Source of the DNA: Pseudomonas sp. UBA1879
GTDB lineage: Bacteria > Pseudomonadota > Gammaproteobacteria > Pseudomonadales > Pseudomonadaceae
NCBI RefSeq assembly: GCF_002338065.1
Contig: NZ_DDHJ01000023.1
Span: 62,001-126,000 of the forward strand
Direction of reading: 5' to 3'
DNA length: 64,000 nucleotides
The position numbers and the translations under genes are program-made. Shown in pieces: positions 1-7,889 of the stretch; positions within the stretch are counted from its first letter, which is position 1; every line of letters starts with the position of its first letter. The notes under the pieces were generated by a model that did not search any database, was not told the DNA's origin, and worked only from the letters and a program-made list of their open reading frames with translations.

Positions 1-1
1 C

Positions 2-85
2 CCGGAAATGATCCCGGAGATCCAGGTCGAGGCCACCTTCCCGGACGGCACCAAGCTGGTCACCGTCCACCAGCCGATTGCCTGA
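2..85 (+). CDS. ureA: Urease subunit gamma, C-terminal end (partial)
   Basis: Only the last 27 codons and the stop are in the window; the start lies upstream of base 1. The visible protein ends in a segment with FPDGTKLVTVHQPIA, the typical tail of the urease gamma subunit. Gamma, beta and alpha subunits assemble the cytoplasmic nickel enzyme that hydrolyses urea to ammonia and carbamate. ureB and ureC follow at 1235 and 1660, with two acetyltransferase genes in between, an arrangement known from other pseudomonads. The identification rests on a short segment, but the downstream context makes it secure. Confidence 0.9.
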   Translation, partial: PEMIPEIQVEATFPDGTKLVTVHQPIA

Positions 86-114
86 AACACCCTTTTGAAC
101 AAGTGAAAACGAAC

Positions 115-654
115 ATGACGTATACGATTCGTGACGCGCTGCTGACTGACATGCCTGCCGTGCTGGACATCTACAACGACGCCGTCCTCAACACCACGGC
201 GATCTGGAACGAACAACCCGTTGACCTGGCCAATCGCGAAGCGTGGTTCGCCGCACGCCAGACCCAGGCTTATCCGATTCTGGTGGTCGTCGATGGTGCC
301 GATCAGGTGCTGGGCTATTCCTCGTTCGGCGACTGGCGGCCCTTCGAAGGCTTCCGCCACACCGTCGAACACTCGGTCTACGTGCGCGCCGATCAGCGCG
401 GCAATGGCCTCGGTCCCTTGTTGATGAAAGCGCTGATCGAGCGAGCCAAAACCTGTGACAAGCACATGATGGTCGCGGCCATAGAAAGTGGGAATGCAGC
501 GTCGATTCACCTGCATGAACGACAAGGCTTCACCACCACCGGCCAAATGCCGCAAGTCGGCACCAAGTTTGGTCGCTGGCTGGACCTGACCTTCATGCAA
601 CTGGACCTGTCGCCGGGCGCCAAGGCGCCGCCTTCCCAAGCGCCAGGTCAGTAA
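115..654 (+). CDS. GNAT N-acetyltransferase, phosphinothricin acetyltransferase-like
   Basis: A protein of about 179 residues with the GNAT fold: it opens YTIRDALLTDMPAVLDIYN and carries the acetyl-CoA binding stretch DQRGNGLGPLLM around residues 95-110. The layout resembles the Pat/Bar (phosphinothricin or methionine-sulfone acetyltransferase) branch, which acetylates small amine substrates with acetyl-CoA in the cytoplasm. The true substrate is unknown. A GTG at 103 would add four residues (MKTN); I prefer ATG 115 because the conserved part begins right after it, but neither start has a strong Shine-Dalgarno. It sits inside the urease operon, 29 bp after ureA, and is probably co-transcribed; a role in urea metabolism is not shown. 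Confidence 0.85.
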   Translation: MTYTIRDALLTDMPAVLDIYNDAVLNTTAIWNEQPVDLANREAWFAARQTQAYPILVVVDGADQVLGYSSFGDWRPFEGFRHTVEHSVYVRADQRGNGLGPLLMKALIERAKTCDKHMMVAAIESGNAASIHLHERQGFTTTGQMPQVGTKFGRWLDLTFMQLDLSPGAKAPPSQAPGQ

Positions 655-701
655 CCCGTTCGCCAACGCTATGCCCTGATTTCTTTAAAGGAAGCCAAGT
701 C

Positions 702-1238
702 ATGAATGCTGCCCAGCTGCGACGCGTCACCGGTGAAAGCTTTGCGCATTACCGTCACGGTCTGGTGGCGTTGTTGCTGGACGCCGTGCACCGAGGCGCG
801 TCCGTGGGCTTCATGGCTGATCTGAGCGCCGATGAGGCCTACGGCTGGTGGGAAAGCGTCAAGACTGAGGTCGAGCTGGGCAAGGTGTTGATGTGGGTAG
901 TGGTGCAGGACGAGCAGGTGCTGGCCACCGTGCAACTGGCGCTGTGCCAAAAGGCCAACGGCCTGAACCGTGCCGAAGTGCAAAAGCTGCTGGTGCTGCA
1001 TCACGCCCGCCGTCGCGGGTTGGCGACGCAACTGATGCAGGCCGTCGATCAGGCCGCCGCGCAGCACAAACGCGGGCTGCTGTACCTGGACACCCTGGCC
1101 GGTTCACCGGCCGAAGATTTCTATCGCGCGCTGGGTTATGAGCTGTGCGGCCAACTGCCGGACTACGCCTGCAACCCGGACGGCGAGTACCACGCCACCG
1201 CCATTTATTACAAGTTACTGTCGAGGAAGAGCGCATGA
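702..1238 (+). CDS. GNAT family N-acetyltransferase in urease operon
   Basis: A 178-residue GNAT protein. The acetyl-CoA binding motif is HHARRRGLATQLMQAV near residues 105-120, followed by a C-terminal DFYRALGYELCGQLPDY segment typical of the family. An AAAGGAAG Shine-Dalgarno lies just upstream of ATG 702. The stop overlaps the ureB start in an ATGA, so the two genes are translationally coupled and share an mRNA. It is not closely similar to the preceding acetyltransferase, so the pair does not look like a recent duplication. The substrate is unknown. Conserved position between ureA and ureB in pseudomonads suggests selection for co-expression with urease. Confidence 0.85.
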   Translation: MNAAQLRRVTGESFAHYRHGLVALLLDAVHRGASVGFMADLSADEAYGWWESVKTEVELGKVLMWVVVQDEQVLATVQLALCQKANGLNRAEVQKLLVLHHARRRGLATQLMQAVDQAAAQHKRGLLYLDTLAGSPAEDFYRALGYELCGQLPDYACNPDGEYHATAIYYKLLSRKSA

Positions 1239-1540
1239 TTCCTGGTGAATACCAGATCCAGCCCGGTGACATCGAACTCAATGTCGGGCGCCGGACGATC
1301 ACCCTCAGTGTCGCCAATAGCGGCGACCGGCCGATTCAGGTCGGGTCGCATTTCCATTTCTTCGAAACCAACGACGCCCTCACCTTCGACCGCGCCGCCG
1401 CCCGCGGCATGCGCTTGAACATCCCCGCAGGCACCGCCGTACGCTTCGAGCCGGGCCAGGCGCGAGAAGTCGAGCTAGTGGACCTGGCGGGGTTGCGTCG
1501 GGTGTTCGGGTTCGCCGGGCGGGTAATGGGCGACCTGTAG
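1235..1540 (+). CDS. ureB: Urease subunit beta
   Basis: A 101-residue protein beginning MIPGEYQIQPGDIELNVGR and containing the family signature DRPIQVGSHFHFFETN and the GTAVRFEPGQ.REVELV segment. This is the full usual length of a bacterial beta subunit. The frame stays open upstream to 1145, but ATG 1235 gives the canonical N-terminus and overlaps the upstream stop by four bases. The subunit packs against UreC in the (alpha-beta-gamma)3 urease and has no catalytic residues of its own. A 119-bp gap containing a repeat separates it from ureC. Confidence 0.97.
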   Translation: MIPGEYQIQPGDIELNVGRRTITLSVANSGDRPIQVGSHFHFFETNDALTFDRAAARGMRLNIPAGTAVRFEPGQAREVELVDLAGLRRVFGFAGRVMGDL

Positions 1541-1542
1541 CA

Positions 1543-1645
1543 GCGCCGAGCTTCAAGCCACAAGCGGCAAGAAACAGCAGTCCGCGGCGTACACAATTCC
1601 GCTTTTACTTGAGGCTTGCAGCTTGAAGCTTGCAGCTCAAATTGA
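1543..1645. repeat. AAGCTTGCAGC-type intergenic repeat between ureB and ureC
   Basis: The gap holds imperfect inverted copies of a GCTTCAAGC / GCTTGAAGC unit flanking GCGGCAAG and GCTTGCAGC segments. The same family occurs again at 37040-37125 after nadE. It is distinct from the GTGGGAGC-type REP elements elsewhere in the window. The mRNA could fold here, so it may affect the relative expression of ureB and ureC; that is inference. Confidence 0.6.
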
Positions 1646-1659
1646 TTCGAGGAACGAGA

Positions 1660-3360
1660 ATGAAGATCAGCCGACAAGCCTACGCCGACATGTTTGGCCC
1701 TACCGTGGGTGACCGCGTGCGTCTGGCCGACACTGGGCTGTGGGTCGAAGTCGAGAAAGACTTCACTACTTACGGCGAAGAAGTGAAATTCGGCGGCGGC
1801 AAGGTCATCCGCGATGGCATGGGCCAGGGCCAGCTGTCAGCCGATGACGTGGTCGACACGCTGATCACCAACGCACTGATCATCGATCACTGGGGCATCG
1901 TCAAAGCCGACGTCGGCCTCAAGGACGGGCGCATCGCCGCCATCGGCAAAGCGGGCAACCCGGACATTCAGCCGGACGTGACCATCGCCATCGGCGCGGC
2001 CACCGAGGTCATCGCTGGTGAGGGCATGATCCTCACCGCAGGCGGCGTCGACACCCACATTCACTTCATCTGTCCGCAGCAGATCGAAGAAGCGTTGATG
2101 AGCGGCGTCACGACCATGATTGGCGGCGGCACTGGCCCCGCGACCGGGACCAATGCCACCACCGTCACTCCCGGCAAATGGCACATGATGCGCATGCTGC
2201 AGGCCGCCGAGGCGTTTCCGATGAACATCGGCTTCACCGGCAAGGGCAACGTCAGCGTGCCCGAGCCCTTGATCGAGCAGGTCAAGGCGGGCGCCATCGG
2301 CCTGAAACTCCACGAAGACTGGGGCACCACGCCGGCCGCCATCGACAACTGCCTGAGCGTCGCCGATCAGTACGACGTGCAGGTGGCGATCCACACCGAC
2401 ACCCTGAACGAGTCCGGCTTCGTCGAAACCACGCTCGGCGCGTTCAAGAACCGCACCATTCACACCTATCACACCGAAGGCGCCGGGGGCGGCCACGCGC
2501 CGGACATCATCAAGGCCTGCGGCTTCCCTAACGTGCTGCCGAGTTCGACCAACCCCACCCGGCCGTTCACCCGCAACACCATCGACGAGCATCTGGACAT
2601 GCTGATGGTCTGTCACCACCTGGACCCGAGCATCGCCGAGGACGTGGCCTTCGCCGAAAGCCGCATCCGTCGTGAGACCATCGCCGCCGAAGACATCCTC
2701 CACGACCTGGGCGCGTTCTCGATGCTCAGCTCCGACAGTCAGGCCATGGGCCGCGTGGGTGAAGTGATCCTGCGCACCTGGCAGACCGCCGACAAGATGA
2801 AACGCCAGCGCGGCGCCCTGCCGGGTGACGGTGAGGGTAACGACAATTTCCGGGTCAAGCGTTACATCGCCAAATACACCATCAACCCGTCGATCACACA
2901 CGGCATCAGCCACGAAGTCGGCTCGGTGGAAGTGGGCAAGTGGGCGGACCTGGTGCTGTGGCGCCCGGCATTCTTCGGCGTCAAACCGACGCTGATCCTC
3001 AAGGGGGGCTCCATCGCCGCCAGCCTGATGGGCGATGCCAACGCCTCGATCCCGACCCCGCAACCAGTGCACTACCGCCCGATGTTCGCCAGCTACGGCA
3101 GCTCACTGCACGCCAGCAGCCTGACCTTCATCAGCCAGGCGGCGTTCGATGCCGGCGTGCCTGAACAGTTGGGTTTGAAGAAACAGATCGGTGTAGTGAA
3201 AGGCTGCCGCAGCGTCACCAAGGCCGACCTGATTCACAACGACTACCTGCCCAAGATCGACGTCGATCCGCAAACCTACCAGGTCAAGGCCGACGGCGTG
3301 TTGCTGTGGTGCGAGCCTGCGGACGTGTTGCCGATGGCGCAGCGGTATTTCTTGTTCTGA
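1660..3360 (+). CDS. ureC: Urease subunit alpha (catalytic)
   Basis: A complete 566-residue catalytic subunit. Nickel ligands and active-site residues are all present, shifted by one from Klebsiella numbering: His133/His135 in THIHF, the carbamylated Lys216 in GLKLHEDWG, His245 (AIHTD), His271 (TYHTE), the flap Cys318-His319-His320 (VCHHL) and Asp359 (SSDSQ). ATG 1660 is chosen over an in-frame start at 1630 because MKISRQAYADMFGPT is the canonical N-terminus and it has a GAGGAACG Shine-Dalgarno. It hydrolyses urea once UreE, UreF and UreG (18.7-20.6 kb) have delivered nickel. A deleted, frameshifted second copy lies at 4046-4663. Confidence 0.98.
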   Translation: MKISRQAYADMFGPTVGDRVRLADTGLWVEVEKDFTTYGEEVKFGGGKVIRDGMGQGQLSADDVVDTLITNALIIDHWGIVKADVGLKDGRIAAIGKAGNPDIQPDVTIAIGAATEVIAGEGMILTAGGVDTHIHFICPQQIEEALMSGVTTMIGGGTGPATGTNATTVTPGKWHMMRMLQAAEAFPMNIGFTGKGNVSVPEPLIEQVKAGAIGLKLHEDWGTTPAAIDNCLSVADQYDVQVAIHTDTLNESGFVETTLGAFKNRTIHTYHTEGAGGGHAPDIIKACGFPNVLPSSTNPTRPFTRNTIDEHLDMLMVCHHLDPSIAEDVAFAESRIRRETIAAEDILHDLGAFSMLSSDSQAMGRVGEVILRTWQTADKMKRQRGALPGDGEGNDNFRVKRYIAKYTINPSITHGISHEVGSVEVGKWADLVLWRPAFFGVKPTLILKGGSIAASLMGDANASIPTPQPVHYRPMFASYGSSLHASSLTFISQAAFDAGVPEQLGLKKQIGVVKGCRSVTKADLIHNDYLPKIDVDPQTYQVKADGVLLWCEPADVLPMAQRYFLF

Positions 3361-3448
3361 CGCGCATACCCTGTGTGAGACGTCGGAGGTTACGACGGCA
3401 GCGGACATTCACGTTTGCCCGAACCGCTGACGCCTCACAGCGAGCCCC

Positions 3449-3829
3449 TCAATCGTCTAACGCTTTATCGACCTTATCTTTGAGATCCTTTGCGGGATAC
3501 TGCCCCACCAACTGAGGGACAACTTCTTTTCCGTCCTTGATGAACACCATGGTCGGCCCGTGATTAATCCCGTATTTCTTTGAGGTGATGGGGCTCAGGA
3601 AGTCGGACAAATTCTTGTCCAACGCAATCTCGACCCTAAAAAACGCGACCTTGCCGGTGTCGCTGTAGCCCTTCGCAACCTCATCGAAGATAGGGTCCAT
3701 TCTGGCACTGGCATTAGCGGTGCCTTTCGCGGTCTTTTTTTCCCGAGTGGAAAATTCCACGACCGCCAGACGTCCTTTCGCGCCAGCCTGAGTTTCAAAG
3801 TTAGAGTCGTCAACAACAATCACGTCCAT
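3449..3829 (-). CDS. Thioredoxin-fold protein lacking the CXXC active site
   Basis: A 126-residue protein with a thioredoxin-like pattern: a beta strand LAVVEFS around residues 21-27, a helix, a KVAFFRVEI strand near 60-70, then KYGINHGPTMVFIKDGKEV with the GPT loop where thioredoxins have their cis-proline, and a final amphipathic helix. It contains no cysteine at all; STREKKTAKG replaces the usual WCGPC, so it cannot be a redox enzyme and more likely binds a partner. An AAGGAGCT Shine-Dalgarno supports the start. It reads away from a perfect palindrome (3888-3919) and the ureC remnant. The gene appears inserted between ureC and the chaperone genes. Function unknown. Confidence 0.75.
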   Translation of the reverse strand: MDVIVVDDSNFETQAGAKGRLAVVEFSTREKKTAKGTANASARMDPIFDEVAKGYSDTGKVAFFRVEIALDKNLSDFLSPITSKKYGINHGPTMVFIKDGKEVVPQLVGQYPAKDLKDKVDKALDD

Positions 3830-3887
3830 GGTGAGCTCCTTGCTTCAGTGTTTGAAGGGTTAGATGAACGTATGCCTCGCACGCGTG

Positions 3888-3919
3888 CACGTCTACTGTC
3901 AGAAATGACAGTAGACGTG
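3888..3919. promoter_or_regulatory. Perfect palindrome, candidate operator (copy 1)
   Basis: Two perfect 14-bp arms flank the spacer GAAA; the core reads ACTGTCA-GAAA-TGACAGT. It lies between the divergent thioredoxin-like gene (start 59 bp away) and the ureC remnant. The core recurs at 5113-5134 and 57272-57289, each time between divergent genes, which fits a binding site for a dimeric regulator better than a terminator. No regulator can be named. Confidence 0.65.
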
Positions 3920-4007
3920 GCGCAAACCGGTTGTTCTTCCCGTCACGACATGGCGCTAATATGGCTCGCCCTTCACTCAGCGCTTTGCCAGCAAGAGCGA
4001 GCACCCC
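3891..4007. repeat. Promoter block A, repeated at 5111-5223
   Basis: About 110 bp running from the palindrome through TTGTTCTTCCCGTCAC, CATGGCGCTAAtATGG and TTCACTCAGCGCTT is repeated, by eye at roughly 80-85% identity, in front of the sensor kinase gene at 5227. TAATAT here and TAAGAT in the second copy could be -10 hexamers. In this copy the block stands in front of a dead ureC fragment. Confidence 0.7.
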
Positions 4008-4045
4008 GAGCGGTCTCGAATCCGATTGAATCTCAAGGCATGCGA

Positions 4046-4663
4046 ATGAAAATTTCCAAACAAACCTACGCCGACATGTTTGGCCCTACCGTGGGTGACC
4101 GCGTGCGTCTGGCCGACACTGAACTGTGGTCGAAGTCGAGAAAGACTTCACCACTTACGGCGAAGAAGTGAAATCCGGCGGCGGCAAGGTCATCCGCGAT
4201 GGCATGGGCCGGGGCCAGCGGTCAGCCGATGACGTGGTCGACACGCTGATCACCAACGCACTGATCATCGATCACTGGGCATCGTAAAGCCGACGTCGGC
4301 CTCAAGGACAGGCGCATCGCCGCCAGCCTCATGGGCGATGCCAACGCCTCGATCCCGACCCCGCAGCCGGTGCACTACCGCCCGATGTTCGCCAGCTACG
4401 GCAGCTCACTGCACGCCAGCAGCCTCGCTTTCATCAGCCAGGCGGCGTTCGATGCCGGCGTGCCCGAACAGTTGGGGTTGAAGAAACAGATCGGCGTAGT
4501 GAAAGGCTGCCGCAGCGTCACCAAGGCCGATCTGATTCACAACGACTATTTGCCCAAGATCGACGTCGATCCGCAAACCTACCAGGTCAAGGCCGACGGC
4601 GTGTTGTTGTGGTGCGAGCCTGCGGACGTGTTGCCGATGGCGCAGCGGTATTTTCTGTTCTGA
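4046..4663 (+). pseudogene. Decayed partial duplicate of ureC
   Basis: This stretch copies ureC but cannot encode urease. The first 30 codons match the UreC start (MKISKQTYADMFGPTVGDRV). A one-base deletion in the codons for LWVEVE then shifts the frame. The copy continues to about base 4315 at high identity. It then jumps over roughly 1.08 kb of ureC, and the last 110 codons (from MGDANASIPTPQPVHYRP to the stop) are again nearly identical to the intact gene. The junction falls exactly where ureC has two copies of CATCGCCGCCA, at about 1931 and 3011, which suggests deletion between short direct repeats. All nickel ligands except the N-terminal region are lost. High identity of both ends argues for a recent origin. 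Confidence 0.93.
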
Positions 4664-4667
4664 CGCT

Positions 4668-4753
4668 GTAGGAGCGCGCTTGCCCGCGATTGCGGTCTCC
4701 CGGTGACAGAGATGTCGCCTGACACATCTCTATCGCGGGCAAGCGCGCTACTA
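4668..4753. repeat. REPIN (GTAGGAGCGCGCTTGCCCGCGA type)
   Basis: Two inverted copies of a GTAGGAGCGCGCTTGCCCGCGA element flank about 40 bp. This is the paired REP hairpin arrangement mobilised by RAYT transposases in pseudomonads. It directly follows the ureC remnant and could act as a transcription stop. Confidence 0.8.
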
Positions 4754-4770
4754 CTGGTCTACGCCACCAA

Positions 4771-5043
4771 TCAGGAACCTTTGCTGATCAACGCAGGCAA
4801 AGTCGTCTTGCCACTAAGCAGCCCCACTTTCTGCAAAATGTCATTGATCGCTCCGACTACACCCAACTCCTGATTGGACAGTTTCTCGTTACTCACACCC
4901 TTCTCCAACGCCTGATACACCAGCAGCTTGCCTCTGGACACGTCGTCGTTGGGATCGCTTGGAGCATGTTTGTCGTCTTCGATTTTCTCGGTGAGCAAGG
5001 CAACTTGCTCATTGGCGAATAGCACAAATTCCTCTTTCGACAT
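4771..5043 (-). CDS. Hypothetical 90-aa protein
   Basis: A soluble, acidic, mostly helical 90-residue protein starting MSKEEFVLFANEQVALL, with no signal peptide, membrane segment or recognised motif. The reading frame continues upstream to 5088, but a strong AAGGAGGA Shine-Dalgarno sits just before ATG 5043 and fixes the start there. It is divergent from the sensor kinase gene, and the two share an intergenic region with the palindrome at 5113-5134. Its placement mirrors that of the thioredoxin-like gene next to the other copy of the promoter block, so the two may be co-regulated. I do not recognise the family. Confidence 0.7.
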   Translation of the reverse strand: MSKEEFVLFANEQVALLTEKIEDDKHAPSDPNDDVSRGKLLVYQALEKGVSNEKLSNQELGVVGAINDILQKVGLLSGKTTLPALISKGS

Positions 5044-5112
5044 GGTGTCCTCCTTGGACGCACGATTGAGCAGCGTTTTCAGAGCCACGCTAAGCTCCCC
5101 TCCGCGCCCTGT

Positions 5113-5134
5113 CTACTGTCAGAAATGACAGTAG
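5113..5134. promoter_or_regulatory. Palindrome, candidate operator (copy 2)
   Basis: Arms CTACTGTCA and TGACAGTAG are perfect and flank GAAA. It is the same core as at 3888-3919 and lies between the 90-aa gene and the sensor kinase gene. The following 90 bp also match the block at 3920-4007. Confidence 0.65.
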
Positions 5135-5226
5135 CCCTTGCGTAAAACTGTTGTTCTTCCCGTCACAACATGGCGCTAAGATGGCCCCACTTTCACTCAG
5201 CGCTTCGCCAGCAAGGTTGTACCCCC

Positions 5227-6360
5227 ATGCGTCTTTCCGATTTCATCGTTCAGAATGTGGACCGTATCGTCGATGAATGGGAAAAATTCGCCGCGACGCT
5301 GACCCCCGCGGCTGATTCGATGAACAGTGTGGAGCTGCGCGATCACGCTCAGTCCATTCTCCTGGCCGCGGCCCGGGACATGAACACGGCCCAGACCAAG
5401 GCCGAGCGGATTGCCAAGTCTCAGGGTGAAGAACTCGGCATAACGCCGACGCTGGACGAAGCGGCGGCCAGCCACGGCGAGTTGCGGCACATCGTGGGCT
5501 TTGACCTGGTGCAGATGACGTCGGAGTTTCGTCACCTGCGCGCGACAGTGATTCGGTTCTGGGTCGAAAGCCTGACGTCTCCGGAGATCGGTTACTTCAC
5601 CGACATGATCCGCTTCAACGAGGCGATTGACGAAGCGCTGGCCGAATCGACGGCGGCCTATGCCGAGCGTGTGAATCGCTCGCGCGACATCTTTCTGGCC
5701 ATTCTGGGCCATGACCTCCGCGCACCGCTGCAGGCCATTGGCATGTCATCCGAAATTCTGATGCGTAAAACCACCATCAGCGACGCGGACATGGCCTACA
5801 TCAAGGGCATCAAAAGCAGCGGTCGATACATGGCGACCATGGTCAACGATTTACTGGAATTCGTGCGCAGTCGTCTGGGGGCGAGCTTGCCGGTGGAACG
5901 CAAGCCCATGGAAATGACCCTGGCCTGCCGCGACGCCATCGATGCAGCCATCGCCGGGCATCCCGACTGCGACCCGACGTTCATCTCCGAGGGGGACACG
6001 CAGGGTGAATGGGATCGCGCCCGAATTGACCAACTGCTGCAAAACCTGATCGGCAATGCCCTGCAGCACGGCGCAGCAACGCACAAGATCAGCGTGACGC
6101 TGACTGGCGGCGAACATCACATCAGCCTCTCGGTGCACAACGAAGGCGAGCCAATTGCCCAGGAAGCCATCGGCAGCATCTTCGACCCGATGGTTCGCGC
6201 CAACAACGAAGAAGCCGGCAACCACAACCCGTCCACCAGCCTGGGGTTGGGACTGTTCATCGTCAAGGAAGTGGTGAATGCACACGGCGGGAGCATCACC
6301 GTGACGTCAAACGTCGGCGATGGGACCACGTTTACCGTGGTGTTGCCCAAGAAGGGCTGA
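5227..6360 (+). CDS. Soluble sensor histidine kinase
   Basis: A 377-residue kinase. Residues 1-150 form a helical N-terminal domain (LSDFIVQNVDRIVDEWEKF...) resembling RsbRD-type globin-like sensor regions. Next come a HisKA dimerisation domain with the H-box HDLRAPL (His162) and a HATPase domain with the N-box NLIGNALQHG near 272 and the G2 box LGLGLFIVKE near 339. No transmembrane segment or signal peptide is visible, so it should sense a cytoplasmic cue. ATG 5227 follows the duplicated promoter block directly; an upstream in-frame start at 5170 would lie inside that block and is unlikely. No response regulator gene is adjacent, so the partner is unknown. Confidence 0.92.
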   Translation: MRLSDFIVQNVDRIVDEWEKFAATLTPAADSMNSVELRDHAQSILLAAARDMNTAQTKAERIAKSQGEELGITPTLDEAAASHGELRHIVGFDLVQMTSEFRHLRATVIRFWVESLTSPEIGYFTDMIRFNEAIDEALAESTAAYAERVNRSRDIFLAILGHDLRAPLQAIGMSSEILMRKTTISDADMAYIKGIKSSGRYMATMVNDLLEFVRSRLGASLPVERKPMEMTLACRDAIDAAIAGHPDCDPTFISEGDTQGEWDRARIDQLLQNLIGNALQHGAATHKISVTLTGGEHHISLSVHNEGEPIAQEAIGSIFDPMVRANNEEAGNHNPSTSLGLGLFIVKEVVNAHGGSITVTSNVGDGTTFTVVLPKKG

Positions 6361-6393
6361 AGGCGGTCTGCCGATCGCCCGCCGAACTCCTAT

Positions 6394-6490
6394 CCCCGTG
6401 GGGGCCGGCTTGCTGGCGAAAGCCTCAGGTCAGGCACTGCGAAGGTGACTATTACACAGCATTCGCCAGCAAGCCGGCTCCCACAGGGGG
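6394..6490. repeat. REPIN (GTGGGAGCCGGCTTGCTGGCGAA type)
   Basis: Inverted copies of the GGCCGGCTTGCTGGCGAA element lie between the convergent kinase and cbpM genes. The pair can form a long hairpin and may serve as a bidirectional transcription barrier. Confidence 0.8.
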
Positions 6491-6521
6491 TAAGCGGTGT
6501 TGCACGTATCGCGATGCACGC

Positions 6522-6821
6522 TCAATCCTGCAAAAACCTGCCCAATCGCTGCTTGAGCATGCGATTCTCGGCCCGCACTTGCTCAAGCTCGTCCAGCAGG
6601 TTCAACGCCAGGGCAACGCCGTCCCACTCCATTGCCAGATCGTGATGCAATTTGGCCGCACGCTTGGCGATCGACAGCGAATACGTATCGAACAGCCAGT
6701 CGTCCGGCTTATGCCCCTGGGGTTCGACAATGCCGTGTTCGACAATCTCGATGACATAGGCGACCGGCACGTCGACCACCTGGCAGAACTCTTTCATGTC
6801 GATGACCAGGGTGTTGCTCAT
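6522..6821 (-). CDS. cbpM: Chaperone modulatory protein CbpM
   Basis: A 99-residue MerR-like helical protein: MSNTLVIDMKEFCQVVDV at the N-terminus, the conserved IVEHGIVEPQG segment, then a long C-terminal helix (LLDELEQVRAENRMLKQRL). These are features of CbpM, which binds the J-domain of CbpA and blocks its co-chaperone and DNA-binding activities. The gene starts two bases after the cbpA stop, so the pair is one operon on the minus strand. Length and position match the family. Confidence 0.92.
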   Translation of the reverse strand: MSNTLVIDMKEFCQVVDVPVAYVIEIVEHGIVEPQGHKPDDWLFDTYSLSIAKRAAKLHHDLAMEWDGVALALNLLDELEQVRAENRMLKQRLGRFLQD

Positions 6822-6823
6822 GA

Positions 6824-7780
6824 TCAGTTACTCCATTGAGCCCTCGGATCGAAAGCGGCCTTCTCGGCCAGTTTCTCCCACAGCGCTTTGGTGGCGTCGT
6901 CAGTGGACTTGGGCATGACAATCTTCAGCTGCGCAAACAGATCGCCACGCTCGCCTTTCTTGTTCAACAGACCGTTACCTTTAACCCGCAACCGCTGCCC
7001 GCTTTGACTGTCCGGACGAATGGTCAGGTTGATCTTGCCAGTGAGCGTCGGCACCGCGACCTTCGTTCCCAGCGCAGCCTCCCACGGGGCGAGCGGGACG
7101 GTGATGATCAGGTCATGACCTTCGACGTCGAAGCGCGGATGCGGCGCCAGACGAATGGTCAGGAACAGGTCGCCGTTTTCACCGCCAGCCATGCCCGGCG
7201 CGCCCTGCCCCTTGAGACGAATGCGCTCGCCATCGGAAACGCCGGCCGGAATTTTAACGTTCAGGTTTTTGGTAATGTCCGCCATGCGTTGGCCGTTGGC
7301 ACTGTGCTGCGGGACTTTGAAGCTGATCTTCTTCGACTCGGTCGAGAGGGTTTCTTCCAGGAAAATCGCCAGGTCCAGTTCCACGTCTTGCCCTCTACGC
7401 CCGGTGCTGCGCGGGCGTGCGCCCGGCTGACCGCCACGATTGCCGAAAATCGAACTGAAAAAGTCGGAGAAGTCCCCGCCCTCGAAGCCGCCGTTCCCGA
7501 AGCCTCCCCCTGCTGCACCACCGCGTCCCTGCCAGCCCGGAGGCGGCTGGAACCGGCCCTGTTGGCCGTATTTGCGGATGTCGTCGTACTCGGCGCGCTT
7601 TTCCGGGTCGCTCAACGCCTCGTAGGCTTCGGACGCCTCTTTGAATTTGTCTTCCGCGCCCGGCTCTTTGCTGACGTCGGGGTGATACTTGCGCGCAAGT
7701 TTGCGGTAGGCGGTCTTGATCGTCTTATCGTCCGCCGTCGGCTCTACGCCAAGGATCTTGTAATAGTCTTTGAAGTCCAT
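6824..7780 (-). CDS. cbpA: DnaJ-family co-chaperone / curved DNA-binding protein CbpA
   Basis: A 318-residue class B J-protein. The J-domain occupies residues 1-70 and has the invariant HPD in KYHPDVS. A Gly/Phe-rich linker (WQGRGGAAGGGFGNGGFEGG) follows, then two C-terminal beta-barrel substrate-binding domains. There is no zinc-finger cysteine cluster, which separates it from DnaJ. CbpA stimulates Hsp70 ATPase and binds curved DNA in stationary phase. cbpM lies directly downstream. An Hsp70 homologue is transcribed divergently 300 bp away, so a functional pair is plausible. Confidence 0.95.
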   Translation of the reverse strand: MDFKDYYKILGVEPTADDKTIKTAYRKLARKYHPDVSKEPGAEDKFKEASEAYEALSDPEKRAEYDDIRKYGQQGRFQPPPGWQGRGGAAGGGFGNGGFEGGDFSDFFSSIFGNRGGQPGARPRSTGRRGQDVELDLAIFLEETLSTESKKISFKVPQHSANGQRMADITKNLNVKIPAGVSDGERIRLKGQGAPGMAGGENGDLFLTIRLAPHPRFDVEGHDLIITVPLAPWEAALGTKVAVPTLTGKINLTIRPDSQSGQRLRVKGNGLLNKKGERGDLFAQLKIVMPKSTDDATKALWEKLAEKAAFDPRAQWSN

Positions 7781-7889
7781 CTAACGGTCACCCATTCCGG
7801 AGTCTTCAGCACAGTTCAGTACCGCGTTATCAGATGAGAACGTCGACCGCGCTGAATGTTGCAAGGTTGTCGGCACACGGCCTCGCGAG

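Noticed and set aside
1837..3072. 411-codon minus-strand open frame opposite ureC
   Set aside because: It is the complement of a highly conserved GC-rich gene, has no family features, and exists because of third-position GC bias.
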